From Charina bottae (taxonomy: Eukaryota > Chordata > Lepidosauria > Squamata > Charinaidae), in assembly GCA_023362775.1 (NCBI GenBank), contig JALMGJ010000002.1, positions 63,255,914 through 63,319,913 of the forward strand: DNA of 64,000 bases. The letters are read 5' to 3'. A program made the translations under genes and the position numbers. Under the pieces are notes generated by a model. The model was not told the DNA's origin. It made no database searches and saw nothing but the letters and a program-made list of their open reading frames with translations. Positions 10,901-22,690 of the stretch are shown here, in pieces. Every line of letters starts with the position of its first letter. Positions within the stretch are counted from its first letter, which is position 1.

Positions 10901-12888
10901 CCCAGATGTGACAGCTGTGGAAAGTATTTCAAAGGGAATCCCTCTCCATTAACTCACCATAACTCTTGCTGGGAATTCACTTCTCTACTTTTCAAGATTA
11001 TGTTTTCACCCCATACTACCCCTTAAAGATACCTTCCTGAAATTAATGTTCTCCTTGCTTTACCAGTAACTTGGGCTTGACAAAATAAAATCTATCATGA
11101 TTTTCAAGGGGAGTGAAAGGACATAATTTTTATTTTCTACAGTTTGTGTGCCCTTCCATCCAACAAGGCTCTAAGTGGCTTCCCAAAAATACATTAAAAT
11201 AATAATAATAAACAATAACAAAGTAACAGCACCCCAAGGATTCAAACAGCCACAACATCCAAGCCCACAGCAGGAACATCCCCCTGGTCAAAAATCAGTA
11301 GGGTGAAAGCCAATGTAATCTCAGGAGAGATGCTGTTCCAGAGAAGTGGGGGCCGCAGCTGAGAGGGATGTTACCAGAGTGGACAAGTTGCAATGAATGG
11401 AATATTTTCACGTCCATCATTCTCCACTCTAAAGTCGACAAACCAGCAAGTATTTGGAAAAGCAAATATTAAGGACTGTTACATTTTAGAAAACATATCT
11501 ACGGGTTAATTGTATTGAGCAAGCATACATTAGAAAAATTAACATATAAAAATGCATACATTGAGGAATGTTGCAAATGATAAATGTTTGCTTTCTCATT
11601 TTAAAAAATCAGACCAAAAAGGCAATAGAATGATCTATAAAAACCTGAGATACTAACAAGATGGATCAGATTTCAGTTGACCCTCTTTCCTATTTGCATA
11701 GCAAGTATATCTCCTTTGTCACTCTTCTCTCTAGGCTGCTAAACTTATTCCTCCTCCTGACAAATCAATGTTGTTACTTATCCATTCACAAAAGAAAAAC
11801 CAAGAAAACTAGGTAGAAAAAGAATTCATGACACCAAATCAATTGGCAAGGAGGAAAGAAATTTGGGGGGAGGGAGGGTGGATGAAGGGAAGACACTAGA
11901 CAGCGATGCTAAATGCTGGATTTAGAAACACAGACTTCCAAAAGTAATATATCTAAAATATAGTATCAGATGCAAGTTGCTTCTGGGAGAAATCAGCTTT
12001 CGGAAAATAAGGAGGCTGCCCAAGAACAGCAGAGATCAATGAGAAGGTGTGATGCAGTTTGCCCACCACAGCCATTGCTTAGATATAATTCATTTTCATT
12101 GTTCAATTTGAGCTAAAAGACTTCACAAGACTTACCTTGCTTCTAACTTGAAAGAATATGAGTTTTAAAGATTTTGGAATTTTATAAAATCAAAAGACTA
12201 TCCAATTAATCTTAATTAAAATGAAAAGAAAAGCCACTTTAACATTTCTGCACCATGGGAGTCTAATGAGGCATGTTGATTCCTGTAGTTTTAGCACAGT
12301 TGGAAGGATTCAGAGATAATTTACTTCATTAATATTCATTGAATGCAGATCATCAAAACTATTCTATAATGGTAAAGAGCTGAAATATGTCAAAAGGAAA
12401 GTTTTATGTTTGATAGAAATGCTAAGCAGATATTGTGACAGATGGTAGGGGGGATATAAACAGGTTAAGTATCCTACTTTTTTCTGGCATATCTCAGTAG
12501 TACCATCTATGATAATTATCAGATGGGGATGATGACTAAATCAACTAAACTACTGGTCTACTTCCAAATTTACTTCAGTTGCCAAAAGATCATCTGGTAA
12601 TTGTCTTTACCTTACTTGGGTATTAATGTTATATTCACTAAACTGGATATACTGTTCTACTGAACCCAAAGGCTAATCCATATATCATGTTAAGCTATAC
12701 CATAAAACCCTGGTTTACAAAACACAATGGTTGGGTTCACATGACACATTCAGTCCAAATCAGACAAACCATATTCGAACCCTGTCAATGTGAATATTCA
12801 ATTGCATCTTTGACCTTACAACTCTAAATCATTTTATGTGTGTGCCTCTCATCCACATTAGTATGTCTATAAGATTGGAAGCAACTTT
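7976..12888. other. Long unassigned AT-rich stretch
   Basis: Mostly unique AT-rich DNA. A LINE-tail-like piece lies at about 8275-8330 (the reverse complement resembles GGGGGAGATGGGCAGTGATATAAAT, found again near 33530 and 57180). A 40-nt exon-like block at 9468-9507 is discussed in the findings. A degenerate repeat-like piece lies at about 11150-11400. No gene is supported. Confidence 0.5.
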
Positions 12889-15449
12889 TGTTGTTCAGTC
12901 ATTAAGTCATGTCCGACTCTTTGTGATACCATGGACCATAGCATGCCAGGCCTTCCTGTCCTCCACTGTCTCCCAGAGTTGACTCAAATTCATGTTCATT
13001 ACATCGGTGATGCTATCTAACCATCTCATCCTCTGCCGTCCCCTTCTCCTTTTGCCTTCAGTCTTTCCCAGCATCAGGGTCTTTTCCAGTGAGTCCTCTC
13101 TTCGCATTAGGTGGCCAAAGAATTTGAGCTTCAGCTTCAGTATCTGTCCTTCCAATGAGCAGTCAGGGTTGATTTCCTTTAAGATTGACTGATTTGACCT
13201 CCTTGCAGTCCAAGGGACTCTCAAGAGTCTTCTCAAGCACCACAGATGGAAAGCATCAATTCCTCGGTGCTCAGCCTTCCTTATGGTCCAACTCTCACAG
13301 CCATACATTACTATCAGGAAAACCATCACTTTAACTATACGGACCTTTGTCGGCAAGGTGATGTCTCTGCTTTTTAATATGCTGTCTAGGTTTGCCATAG
13401 CTTTCCTCCCAAGGAGCAAGTGTCTTTTAATTTCATGGCTGCAGTCACGGTCTGCGGTGATCCTGGAGCTCAAGAAAAGAAAATCTATCACTGCTTCTAT
13501 TTCTTCCTCTTCTATTTGCCAGGAAGTGATGGGATCACATGCCATGATCTGAGTTTTTTTAATGTTGCGTTTCAAGCCAGCTTTTGCACTCTCCTCTTTC
13601 ACCCTCATCAAGAGGCTCTTTAGTTCCTCTTCACTTTTTGCCATTAAGGTGGTATCGTCTGCATATCTGAGGTTGTTGATATTTCTCCCGGCAATCTTAA
13701 CTCCGGCTTGTGATACATCCAGCCCAGCATTTCTCATGATGTACTCTGCATATAAGTTAAATAAGCAGGGTGATAATATACAGCCTTGTCGTACTCCTTT
13801 CCCAATTTTGAATCAATCGGTTGTTCCATGTCCGGTTCTAACTGTTGCTTCTTGATCCGCATACAGGTTTCTCAGTAGACAGGTAAGGTGGTCTGGTACT
13901 CCCATCTCTTTAAGAATTTGCCACAGTTTGTTGTGATCCACACAATCAAAAGCTTTAGCGTAGTTAATGAAGCAGAAATAGATGTTTTTCTGGAACTCTC
14001 TTGCTTTTTCCATGATCCAGCAAATTATGGCAATCTGATCTCTAGTTCCTCTGTGTCTTCGAAACCCAGCTTGCACTTCTGGTAGTTCTCGGTTCACATA
14101 CTGCTGAGGCCTAGCTTGTAGGATTTTGAGCATAACCTTGCTAGCAAGTGAACTGAGCGCAATTGTACGGTAGTTTGAACATTCTTTGGCATTGCCCTTC
14201 TTTGGAATTGGAACGTAAACTGACCTTTTCCAATCCTGTGGCCACTGTTGAGTTTTCCAAATTTGTTGGCATACTGAGTGCAGCACTTTAACAGCATCAT
14301 CTTTTAGGATTTTAAATAGGTCAGCTGGGATACTGTCTTCTCCGCTAGCTTTGTTGTTAGTAATGCTTCCTAAGGCCCACTTGACTTCACTCTCTAGGAT
14401 GTCCGGCTCAAGGTCAGTGACCACACCATCGTATTTATCAGGGACATTAAGATCTTTCTTGTATAGTTCTTCTGTGTATTCTTGCCACCTCTTCTTAATC
14501 TCTTCTGCTTCTGTTAGGTCCCTGCCTTTTTTGTCCTTTAACATGCCCATCTTTGCACAAAACGTTCCCTTGATATCTCCGATTTTCTTGAAGAGATCTC
14601 TAGTCTTCCCCATTCTATTGTTTTCCTCAATTTTTTTGCATTTTTCATTTAAGAAAGCCTTCTTATCTCTCATTGCTATTCTCTGGAAATCTGCAGTCAG
14701 TTGGTTATATCTTTCCCTTGCTCCCTTGTCTTTTGCTTTCCTTCTTTCCTCAGCTATTTGTAAAGCCTCATCAGACAGCCACTTTGCTTTCTTGCATTTC
14801 TTTTTCTTTGGGATGGTTTTAGTTGCTGCCTCCTGTACAATGTTACGAACCTCCATCCATAGTTCTTCAGGCACTCTGTCTACCAGATCTAATCCTTTAA
14901 ATCTATTCCTCAGCTCCACTGTATATTCATAAGGGATATAATTTAGGTCATACCTGAATGGTATAGTAGTTTTCCCTATGTTCTTCAATTTAAGCCTAAA
15001 TTTTGCGATAAGAATCCCATGATCTGAGCCACAGTCAGCTCCAGGTCTTGTTTTTGCTGACTCTGTAGAGCTTCTCCATCTTTGGCTGCAAAGTACATAA
15101 TCAATCTGATTTTGGTATTGACCGTCTGGTGATGTCCATGTGTAGAGTCGTCTCTTGTGTTGTTGGAAAAGAGTGTTTGCTATGACCAGTGTGTTCTCTT
15201 GACAAAACTCTATTAGCCTTTGCCCTGCTTCATTTTGTACTTGAAGGCCAAACTTGCCTGTTATTCTGGTTATTTTTTGACTTCCTACTTTAGCATTCCA
15301 GTCCCCTATGATGAAAGGGACATCTTTTTTCTGTGTTAGTTCTAGGAGGTGTTGTAGGTCTTCATAGAACCGGTCAACTTCAACTTCTTCAGCATCAGTG
15401 GTTGGGGCATAGACTTGGATTACTGTGATGTTGCAATTTATTTTTTATC
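12889..15449 (-). mobile_element. Bov-B (RTE) LINE, 5'-truncated, copy B
   Basis: The longest uninterrupted Bov-B copy here. On the minus strand it runs from inside the apurinic endonuclease domain through the whole RT to the Bov-B C-terminus, ending in GACTTAATGACTGAACAAC near 12889. The 5' end stops abruptly at about 15449 next to T-rich DNA. I found no unambiguous target duplication. The reading frame stays open across almost the whole insert (see the pseudogene entry). Confidence 0.95.
12907..15449 (-). pseudogene. Bov-B endonuclease-reverse transcriptase, one internal stop
   Basis: A single minus-strand frame from 15449 to 12907 encodes endonuclease motifs IIGDWNAKVG (about 15290) and GSDHGILIAKF (about 15010), the RT entry (EDSIPADLFK, VPIPKKGNAKECSNYR), FCFINYAKAFDCVDHNKLW, and after one stop the YADD motif (about 13660) and C-terminal blocks. 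The single interruption is a TGA at 13813-13815 replacing the Trp codon of the conserved TDWFKIGKG segment; downstream sequence stays in frame. It ends with TGA after KSRT, a little before the usual end. The N-terminal third of the endonuclease is missing by 5' truncation. In life such a protein nicks DNA and primes reverse transcription. Confidence 0.93.
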
Positions 15450-16350
15450 TGTAGACAAATTATGAGTGGCTAAAATTAACTATATAAACAACAAATTGGT
15501 AAACAAATTAGGATTGCTAACCATATTTAATCGGGACACAGTTTGTCCTTTTTGGATACAGTGATAACCATCATTAATGGAAAATAAAAAAATGCCATCA
15601 TCTTGGGAATACACTGAAAGGCAAATGGTGAAATAAAGTGGGAGTTTTATGTGATTTAAGTTTTTATGTAAATACAAACACATTTGCAAATGTCTTCATT
15701 ATTGGCAAGGAGTTTAGTTTTTAAATTGTTGAATAGAAGAAAAAGTAAACTTGACAGATTCATCTTTCCTATTTAAAGGTTAGGACTTAAAACTGTGGGT
15801 TTTGAATTAGAGGCATATGCAGACTCCAACACTTTAGTCAAAATGACAAAAAGAACATCACAATGATGCCACATAAGCTCTGCTCCTTTTGTGTATGCAT
15901 GCAACATCACAATGTACCTACAAAAGGGGCCAAGCTTGGGTTGTGATGGTTCAATGCTCAGTTTATTATCCCCCCCCCACTGTATATACACACGCAGTGC
16001 TGATACCTCTAGTTTGAGTCCCTTCCATGGCTAGTGGTAACAACAGATATTGCCTGCCTCATGATATAATTGCACGTATGACATGAAATATATAATTTGC
16101 ATGAGGATGCCATGACACACATAATTTCATTTTAGTTTATACCAGAAGCCTATAGCTCTTATATTTAACAGCTATATGAATCACAGGAATACGTGGTCTT
16201 CTCCATGAAAATGGAAGATACACATGGGTATTTTTTAAAAATAAAGATTTACCCCAATATTTGTGTCTTCATAAACAGGGCAGAAAGAATTTCCATTAAA
16301 AATGTGGAGAGGAAATAAAATTGGCATGTTTTAGTCCACAGTTAATTAAC
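15450..16350. other. Unassigned AT-rich stretch
   Basis: No coding or repeat-end signature recognised. Confidence 0.5.
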
Positions 16351-16358
16351 ATCTAATC

Positions 16359-16493
16359 CAGTGTTTCTCAACCTTAGCAACTGTAAGACGTGTGGACTTC
16401 AACTCCCAGAATTCCCCAGCCAGCAAGGCTGGCTGGAGAATTCTGGAAGTTGAATTCCACATGTCTTAAAGTTGCTAAGGTTGAGAAACACTG
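16359..16493. mobile_element. Palindromic hAT-type MITE (135 bp), copy 1
   Basis: Terminal inverted repeats CAGTGTTTCTCAACCTTAGC and its complement at the right end make the element almost a full palindrome around CAGCCAGCAAGGCTGGCTGG. Flanks are ATCTAATC (16351-16358) and ATCTAAAC (16494-16501), an 8-bp target duplication with one mismatch. The 8-bp duplication and CAGTG end indicate a hAT-superfamily transposase acting in trans. A shorter relative lies at 60716-60811. Confidence 0.9.
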
Positions 16494-16501
16494 ATCTAAA
16501 C

Positions 16502-17944
16502 TATGACCTTGCAATGCACTTACACTAGACTTTCCTCCTCTTACTCCAGATACAGTACACTCTGTCTCTTGGCAAACGCTTCACCTTCAGACTAGCTCAT
16601 CCAATTCCACAGTGCTTTCTCACCATGTACATGACAATAAATGGCTAAGGTGATTTACCAAGCTTCACTTGCCCACTAATTCACTTTCATTCTTAGTTAT
16701 CAAATCATACAAAAGTGAAAGAATGTATGGCCCCAAACAATAGAAAGCAATGCATATTTTCAAATATTGTATCATACGACTGGAAGCTACTTTGTAGAGC
16801 ATTTAATTTAGCCCTGTTCATGGTAGGATCTGTACTGAAGAAGCACAAGAACAAATCATGCATTTTTTTCATCATAATCAGGGCACTCCAACAAGGTCAG
16901 TTTTTTTTAATGTTACTTTGGTGTTTTATGTACCTTACAAATCAGTTTTGTGAGAAAAAACAATATCTAAAAAATTGAATGGCATGCATTTTTTCAAAAA
17001 TGTTATTGATTACCCTGTGTTTTTAGATGTAGTTGATGCTCCTATCAATCAAACATCTTTTTGTTTCAGCTCATTAATATTTTTACTATGTATTTTAAGA
17101 TTTTATTAGGAAGCATCTGCCTGTCTGACAAACAGGTTGCAATAGATGAAGACATATGGCCATTACCACAAAAAACTCAGTTTGAGATTTATAATAATTC
17201 TTCGAAATGTATATGTCATTGAACATATCACAACCAATGTTGCCCCTTAAAAGTCATCTAAAAATAAAATTCATTACAGAGATGGAAATTGACCTTAGAG
17301 CTAAAATACAACACAAAATGCAGCAATAAAGAAAACCCATGGGTCACAATCTACTTGGTGTTTAGTGGGAATGTACTGTATGTACACATGCATCCCTTGC
17401 ATTTAAATCAAAACCTTCTTCTTCTTCTACATACAGACTTTAAGTACATATATTTAAAATATTGTTTTAAAATAGTTGATTCCACAGAAAGGCCTTCAAC
17501 TTAGTGATGATTCTTAGTTGAAGAAGTGAGATGATCCAGTACTAGCCCTGTTGGGAGCATATAACCTACTTTGAGAAAGTTGGTAGTTTCAAATTCTTTG
17601 CCACATTTTTGTTTTTGTTGCTTTTCAGCTCCAAGGTCATCACCATCATGGGCTCCTTTGTCACTGAATTAAAAAGAAAAAAGAAAAAAGAAAAGAAGTT
17701 TGGGCTGTAAATACAGCTGTGCAGCAGGTGGCGGTTATAATTGAAGTCATGTTCATTGTAGCAGAACCCTAGATAACCCAAGTGTTCTACAGCTTCTTGT
17801 TCCTCTGCAATCTTTCTCATGAAACCTGTCTCCTGAAATTACTGTTATTGCAGTAGTATAGCTTTAGCCAACAATAGGGAAGCCATCTTCCAGAGAGTTT
17901 CACTGGAAAGGGCAACAGAAAACTGATGTAATGATCTAAGGATC
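16502..17944. other. Unassigned AT-rich stretch
   Basis: No coding, RNA or terminal-repeat signature recognised. Confidence 0.5.
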
Positions 17945-17961
17945 AAGGTTCATGCATTTTC

Positions 17962-20222
17962 GAGACTCCAGGCTTGGCTGCCAGCTCGACCAGTCAGATT
18001 TCTCAGAGAAGCTGAGAACTGACTGAATTTCCCTTGCTTGCGTGGATTGCAGAAGTTGTGGTCCACTGAAGTTTTTTTTCCCCTGGAGAGGGGGAGACCA
18101 GAAGATTACTCGTGGGGCCATTGGGATTGCCTACCCTTGTTTTTTCTGTAGTTTTCCACCGCGGAAGGAACAGGGTAAGTGCAAGGCAATGGCCGAGATA
18201 TATCAGGCTCTCGCAGGGGAAACAAGTCTCTTTGAAGAGACACAAGAGCGCCCAGCCGCTTTTAGATCACTTTAGGAATGTTTTTTTAGATTAAAATATT
18301 TTTGAAATCTAAGATCTATTTTTTGGACTTTGTTGAAAATGTTGGCTAACTTTGTGCTTTCTTTGCTATAACTGATTCTGGTGGAAGTTTGATGGACTCT
18401 ATATTTGCAACATAATGAAACGTCTGCATTTTTTTTTTTACTTCTCTTTTGTATTAGAGGGATTTAAGAGACTCTGTTTGTAATTCTTCGCTTGATAAAC
18501 TAAATGACTATTCATTTTTTGAGAAACTCTTTGTTTGGATTAAGCAGCTTGCAGCTTGAAGAACGAAAGCTCGCAGTTTGAAGAATAAAAACACAGGGTA
18601 ACGTGTTTTTTTCCTTGTCTTCTTTTTTTACATCCTCCCTGGTTGGATTTTGCTTCATTTGGAATATATTTTTTATTTCTCCTTCTATAAACTGTTTAAA
18701 ATATTATTCTCTCCTGTATTTTGGATTATTGGAACTTTCTTTTTTCTTTTTACTTTAAAAAAAAAAAAAACAACAACGACGTTCTGCTTAATAGATTCTG
18801 CTGGTAGTATTCCATGAACAGATTACATGATTATTGTTTTGACTAGAAGGGTTGTTGTTTTAATTTGAAGGACACAGGAAAGATGGCTTTCCAACTTGTA
18901 CCTGAGGAGCTCAGAAGAGAGATTACTGAGGCTTTTTCAAATATTCAAAGGTCGTTGGAATTACTGTTCGTAACTCTGCAAAACAGAGAGAAAGAACAGA
19001 GAACAGAAACGGAGACAGAAAGGAAAAATGTTTTTCAAGTGGAGGAGAAACAGAAGGAGGAAATTTTGAGTATATTAGTTCAGAAGAACATTCTGAAGGC
19101 TTTACACTACAATCTTGGTATAGATATGTTGTGGCAGTGGAGACAGAGTGAAAATATGGGTGCACAGTTGGATGGATGTTGTGAAATATGTGGAAAGGGA
19201 GAGAAGGTTGCTCTGATATTCTATATGAGATATAGAAAAGAGCAGGCTGTATATTGCGAATCTCCCACAGTGTATTGTGATTTTGGCATAACCTAAACAG
19301 AAGATATGAGAAACTGTATGGATATAAAGGCTAATGAAAATATGGACTTGAATTGTTATGAGAAATTGTATGGATATATAAAAAGTGATATTCTAAATGT
19401 AAGATGCTAAATACAAACACAAGTTGATATTATAGAATATTGTTTTCCTTAGAGATATATTTATGAGAAGATAATGATATGATGGAATTAGAATGATGGT
19501 TACTACAGGATGATATATATCAATATGTATTGTATGAATATTATAAGAATTGATATATTAGCTATTAGGTTAAGTGATATGATAGATTATGCATTTAGTT
19601 TAAATGGACACTACTACAAGGAATGGAAATTACAGATGGATAATTGAGATTCAAGAATTCCTTTTTTATGGAGATATATATATATATATTAGAATTAAAT
19701 TATAGAAATATATATGTATGAACACTATAAGAATTGCTAAATTATGTATTAAGTTACATAACATGTTAGGTTATGAGTCATAATATGAATAGAATATATT
19801 GTAGTTTATTAGAAGTAAATAAGGCTTTTATTTGTTATACTAATTGGTCTTTATTGAAGATATAAATATGTAGTAATGAACATTCAACATTTAACTACTA
19901 CTTCAAGGAGTGGAAGCCAAAGATGGATTATTGGGAGACAGTAAGATGAAGGTTAGAAGATTGGATTAAAGAAATCAAAAGGCATATGACAAAGAAAAGT
20001 TCCTGTATACTGTATGAAGGACTAACATTTAAAATCAATTGTTGTACTTTAAGTTCAAAGATAGATTGGAGGACATCTATTTTCTATATTTTCTTTGCTT
20101 ATTATTTCTTGACTTCACTTTTTCTTTATCTTTTTCTTATTTTGTATTTCTGTTTTTATTTCTTTTTTCTACTTTAAATTTTATTATGTATTGTAAAACT
20201 TAATAAAATTTAATAAAAAAAA
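17962..20222 (+). mobile_element. Small-ORF LINE-like element, copy 2 (full length)
   Basis: Bounded by a perfect 17-bp target duplication AAGGTTCATGCATTTTC (17945-17961 and 20223-20239). It begins with the family leader (GGCTTGGCTGCCAGCTCGAC, then TTTTCCACCGCGG), has one ORF at 18883-19296, a long AT-rich 3' region and ends AAACTTAATAAAATTTAATA plus A tail. Copies at 41592-43690 and 52645-56494 share leader, ORF and 3' end in the same order. No RT or endonuclease is encoded, so the family is non-autonomous, but its duplication and tail are those of a LINE insertion. Recurrence of the same 5' end suggests these are full-length copies. Confidence 0.88.
18883..19296 (+). CDS. Small ORF of LINE-like family, intact copy (137 aa)
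   Basis: Starts at ATG 18883 (MAFQLVPEEL). The N-terminal ~70 residues are Glu/Lys/Arg-rich with a heptad pattern (EITEAFSNIQRSLELLFVTL), predicting a coiled coil. The C-terminal half has a conserved block: ILVQKNILKALHYNLGID.LWQ, then a Cys-bearing stretch CCEICGKGEK, and ends YCDFGIT just before the stop. The same start (MAF), the VQKKI block, the LGI/LN.L.QLRQ block and the YCD(F/I)GIT end recur in two sister copies. No RRM, zinc knuckle or catalytic motif is visible. It may be a shortened LINE ORF1 protein that binds RNA or multimerises; that function is inference. The leader upstream is GC-rich and could hold an internal promoter. Confidence 0.6.
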   Translation: MAFQLVPEELRREITEAFSNIQRSLELLFVTLQNREKEQRTETETERKNVFQVEEKQKEEILSILVQKNILKALHYNLGIDMLWQWRQSENMGAQLDGCCEICGKGEKVALIFYMRYRKEQAVYCESPTVYCDFGIT

Positions 20223-20239
20223 AAGGTTCATGCATTTTC

Positions 20240-20939
20240 TACTGCAAGAGGATCTGAAAGGATGGGCATAATGGAACATGGCTAGTTTGCTCAACTCTTG
20301 TCTCCTCTGTTTGCTAATCATTGCCAATCCTCTGTTTGGGCTTCCTGCCTAAGCAGAGCCAATCTGGGGGGCAAAGAAAGATTTCATCTTTATGTCAACA
20401 AGCACATATTATTCCTATGGTGTTATCTTCAAATACTGTAAAATGTTGCTGCTTTGAATTTCCAATCAAGCTTTTCCTCTCTGACAATGCCAATAATTGT
20501 ACAGATAGCTGCTCTGAGTATGCCAAGAGAAGATAGATAGAATAATAATTTAGAGTAATAATAGGCAAGGGGTACTTGTAGTAGCAGCAGTAGTAACATA
20601 GTCATAATTCATACATCTTTTATAAGAAAAATAGTCAAAAATATTTCAAACAGCTAGCCATCCTATACAGAGATAAATGGAATGAATAAAAATCAAACAA
20701 TAAATTCCAAGGAACTTGAAAGTTGGAGGGCTTTGTTCTAGAATCCTTAAGCTATCTATGCAAGTCTGGGGACTCTTAAATGAGTGTGTGTATGCAGTAT
20801 TTAATTTTTAGGGTCATTCTGACGACTAACCAAATGTGGGACACAATAAAGTAAGGGCATGTGAAGCAATGTGCATTCCTTCAAAATTTTGCACAGCCTT
20901 GCAGCATGTAGCTTAGCCTTTCTTCTTTAGATATGTAGA
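20240..20939. other. Unassigned stretch
   Basis: No recognised feature. Confidence 0.5.
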
Positions 20940-21190
20940 AGTGCTTATGAACAGGCTAGGGATAGATTGTCATGGAGAAAATCTATTTATGTGGTTGCTA
21001 GGAGTGGAAAAAGACTTGATGGCACATAATCAATCAATCAATTAGCACACCAAAGTAATACCAAGGACACCTGGGTTGAAATCCACACTTAGCCCTGAAG
21101 CCCATGGAGTAATCTCAAATCATCCACCATCTTTCAACCTAACCTACCTTACAATGTAAGAGGGCAAAAAAATAAAAGTAAAGGTGGAGT
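20940..21190. mobile_element. Degenerate SINE fragments
   Basis: At 20970-21050 the sequence GGAGAAAATCTATTTATGTGG...TTGATGGCACATAATCAATC has the look of a squamate SINE 3' end. At 21070-21155 CACCTGGGTTGAAATCC followed by TTTCAACCTAACCTACCTTA resembles the B-box region and body of a tRNA-derived SINE. Both are old and incomplete. Family assignment is from memory. Confidence 0.45.
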
Positions 21191-21751
21191 AGAAGTGAAA
21201 GTGGATATATATTCAAATACCTTTTCCTTAGTAATTATATTTTTGAAGTATCACATTCATTTTACATTTCTAGGGCTCGTTTCAGTTCTACTTCTGAAAG
21301 AGATGTCCTCATTATTTAGTGTGAACAGCCAGGTTTTTCAGAATGAGCCACAAATATCAAAGCCTAGTTCCTCTCAACCTGAGTTCTGCCACATGACCCA
21401 CCACCTCATATCTTTATTCTCCTCCATACAGTATATAGGTGGGCATCCTATCTATCTACTCTGCAGGATGGGAGGCAAAAGCACTTCCTTGTTTCTCCAT
21501 ATGGACTTCCTCTTCTGCCTAAACTTCCATGTGGGAATGCTGGGAGAGAAAAAAAAAGACCGTCCTGGCACTGGTATGAGTGGGGGGTGAAAATGTATGT
21601 TAAGATCCAGGCATGGTCTGTTGTATGACAGAGTTCATTCCTCCATCTACATGTCTGCCAGCAGGGGAAGATAGAGAGATCTTTTCAATGGCTGTCCCAA
21701 GACTTAGGAACCCCGTTCAAGAAGGGTTAAATGTCTTTTGGAAGATGCTAT
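21191..21751. other. Unassigned stretch
   Basis: A 131-codon plus-strand open frame is present at 21195-21590 but has no recognisable motif and reads like chance-open unique DNA. Confidence 0.4.
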
Positions 21752-21758
21752 GAAGCAA

Positions 21759-22683
21759 AATTGGGAAAGGAGTACGACAAGGCTGTATATTATCACCCTG
21801 CTAATTTAACTTATATGAAGAGTACATCATGAGAAATGCCGGGCTGGATGAATCACAAGCCGGAGTTAAGATTGCCGGGAGAAATATCAACAACCTCAGA
21901 TATGCAGACTATACCACCCTAATGGCAGAAAGTGAAGAGGAACTAAAGAGCCTCTTGATGAGGGTGAAAGAGGAGAGTGCAAAAGCTGGCTTGAAACTCA
22001 ACATTAAAAAAACCCAGATCATGGCATCTGGTCCCATCACTTCCTGGCAAATAGAAGGGGAAGAAATGGAAGCAGTGACAGATTTTATTTTCTTGGGCTC
22101 CAAGATCACTGCAGACGGTGACTGCAGCCATGAAATTAAAAGACGCTTGCTCCTTGGGAGGAAAGCTATGGCAAACCTAGACAGCATATTAAAAAGCAGA
22201 GACATCACCTTGCCGACAAAGATCCGTATAGTTAAAGCTATGGTTTTTCCAGTAGTAATGTATGGCTGTGAGAGTTGGACCATAAGGAAGGCTGAGCGCC
22301 GAAGAATTGATGCTTTCAAACTGTGGTGCTGGAGAAGACTCTTGAGAGTCCCTTGGACTGCAAGGAGGTCAAACCAGTCAATCCTAAAGGAAATCAACCC
22401 TGACTGCTCATTGGAAGGACAGATGCTGAAGCTGAAGCTCAAATACTTTGGCCACCTAATGCGAAGAGAGGACTCACTGGAAAAGACCCTGATGCTGGGA
22501 AAGACTGAAGGCAAAAGGAGAAGGGGATGGCAGAGGATGAGATGGTTAGATAGCATCACCGATGTAATGAACATGAATTTGAGTAAACTCCGAGAGAAAG
22601 TGGAGGACAGGAAGGCCTGGCGTGCTGTGGTCCATGAGGTCACGAAGAGTCGGACACGACTAAACGACTGAACAACAACAAAA
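21759..22683 (+). mobile_element. Bov-B (RTE) LINE, 5'-truncated, copy C
   Basis: Begins inside the RT (AAATTGGGAAAGGAGTACG) and ends with CGACTAAACGACTGAACAAC plus a short tail. Flanked by ATGAAGC at 21752-21758 and 22684-22690, a 7-bp target duplication. It is very close to copies A and F over their shared length. Confidence 0.93.
21829..22671 (+). pseudogene. Bov-B RT C-terminal fragment with altered catalytic motif
   Basis: A 280-codon open frame from MRNAGLDESQ to RLND. The palm motif that reads YADD in copies A, B, E and F reads YADY here (GACTAT at about 21906), replacing the second catalytic Asp. The rest of the C-terminal region is uninterrupted. Fingers, most of the palm and the endonuclease are absent. 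Dead copy. Confidence 0.93.
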
Positions 22684-22690
22684 ATGAAGC

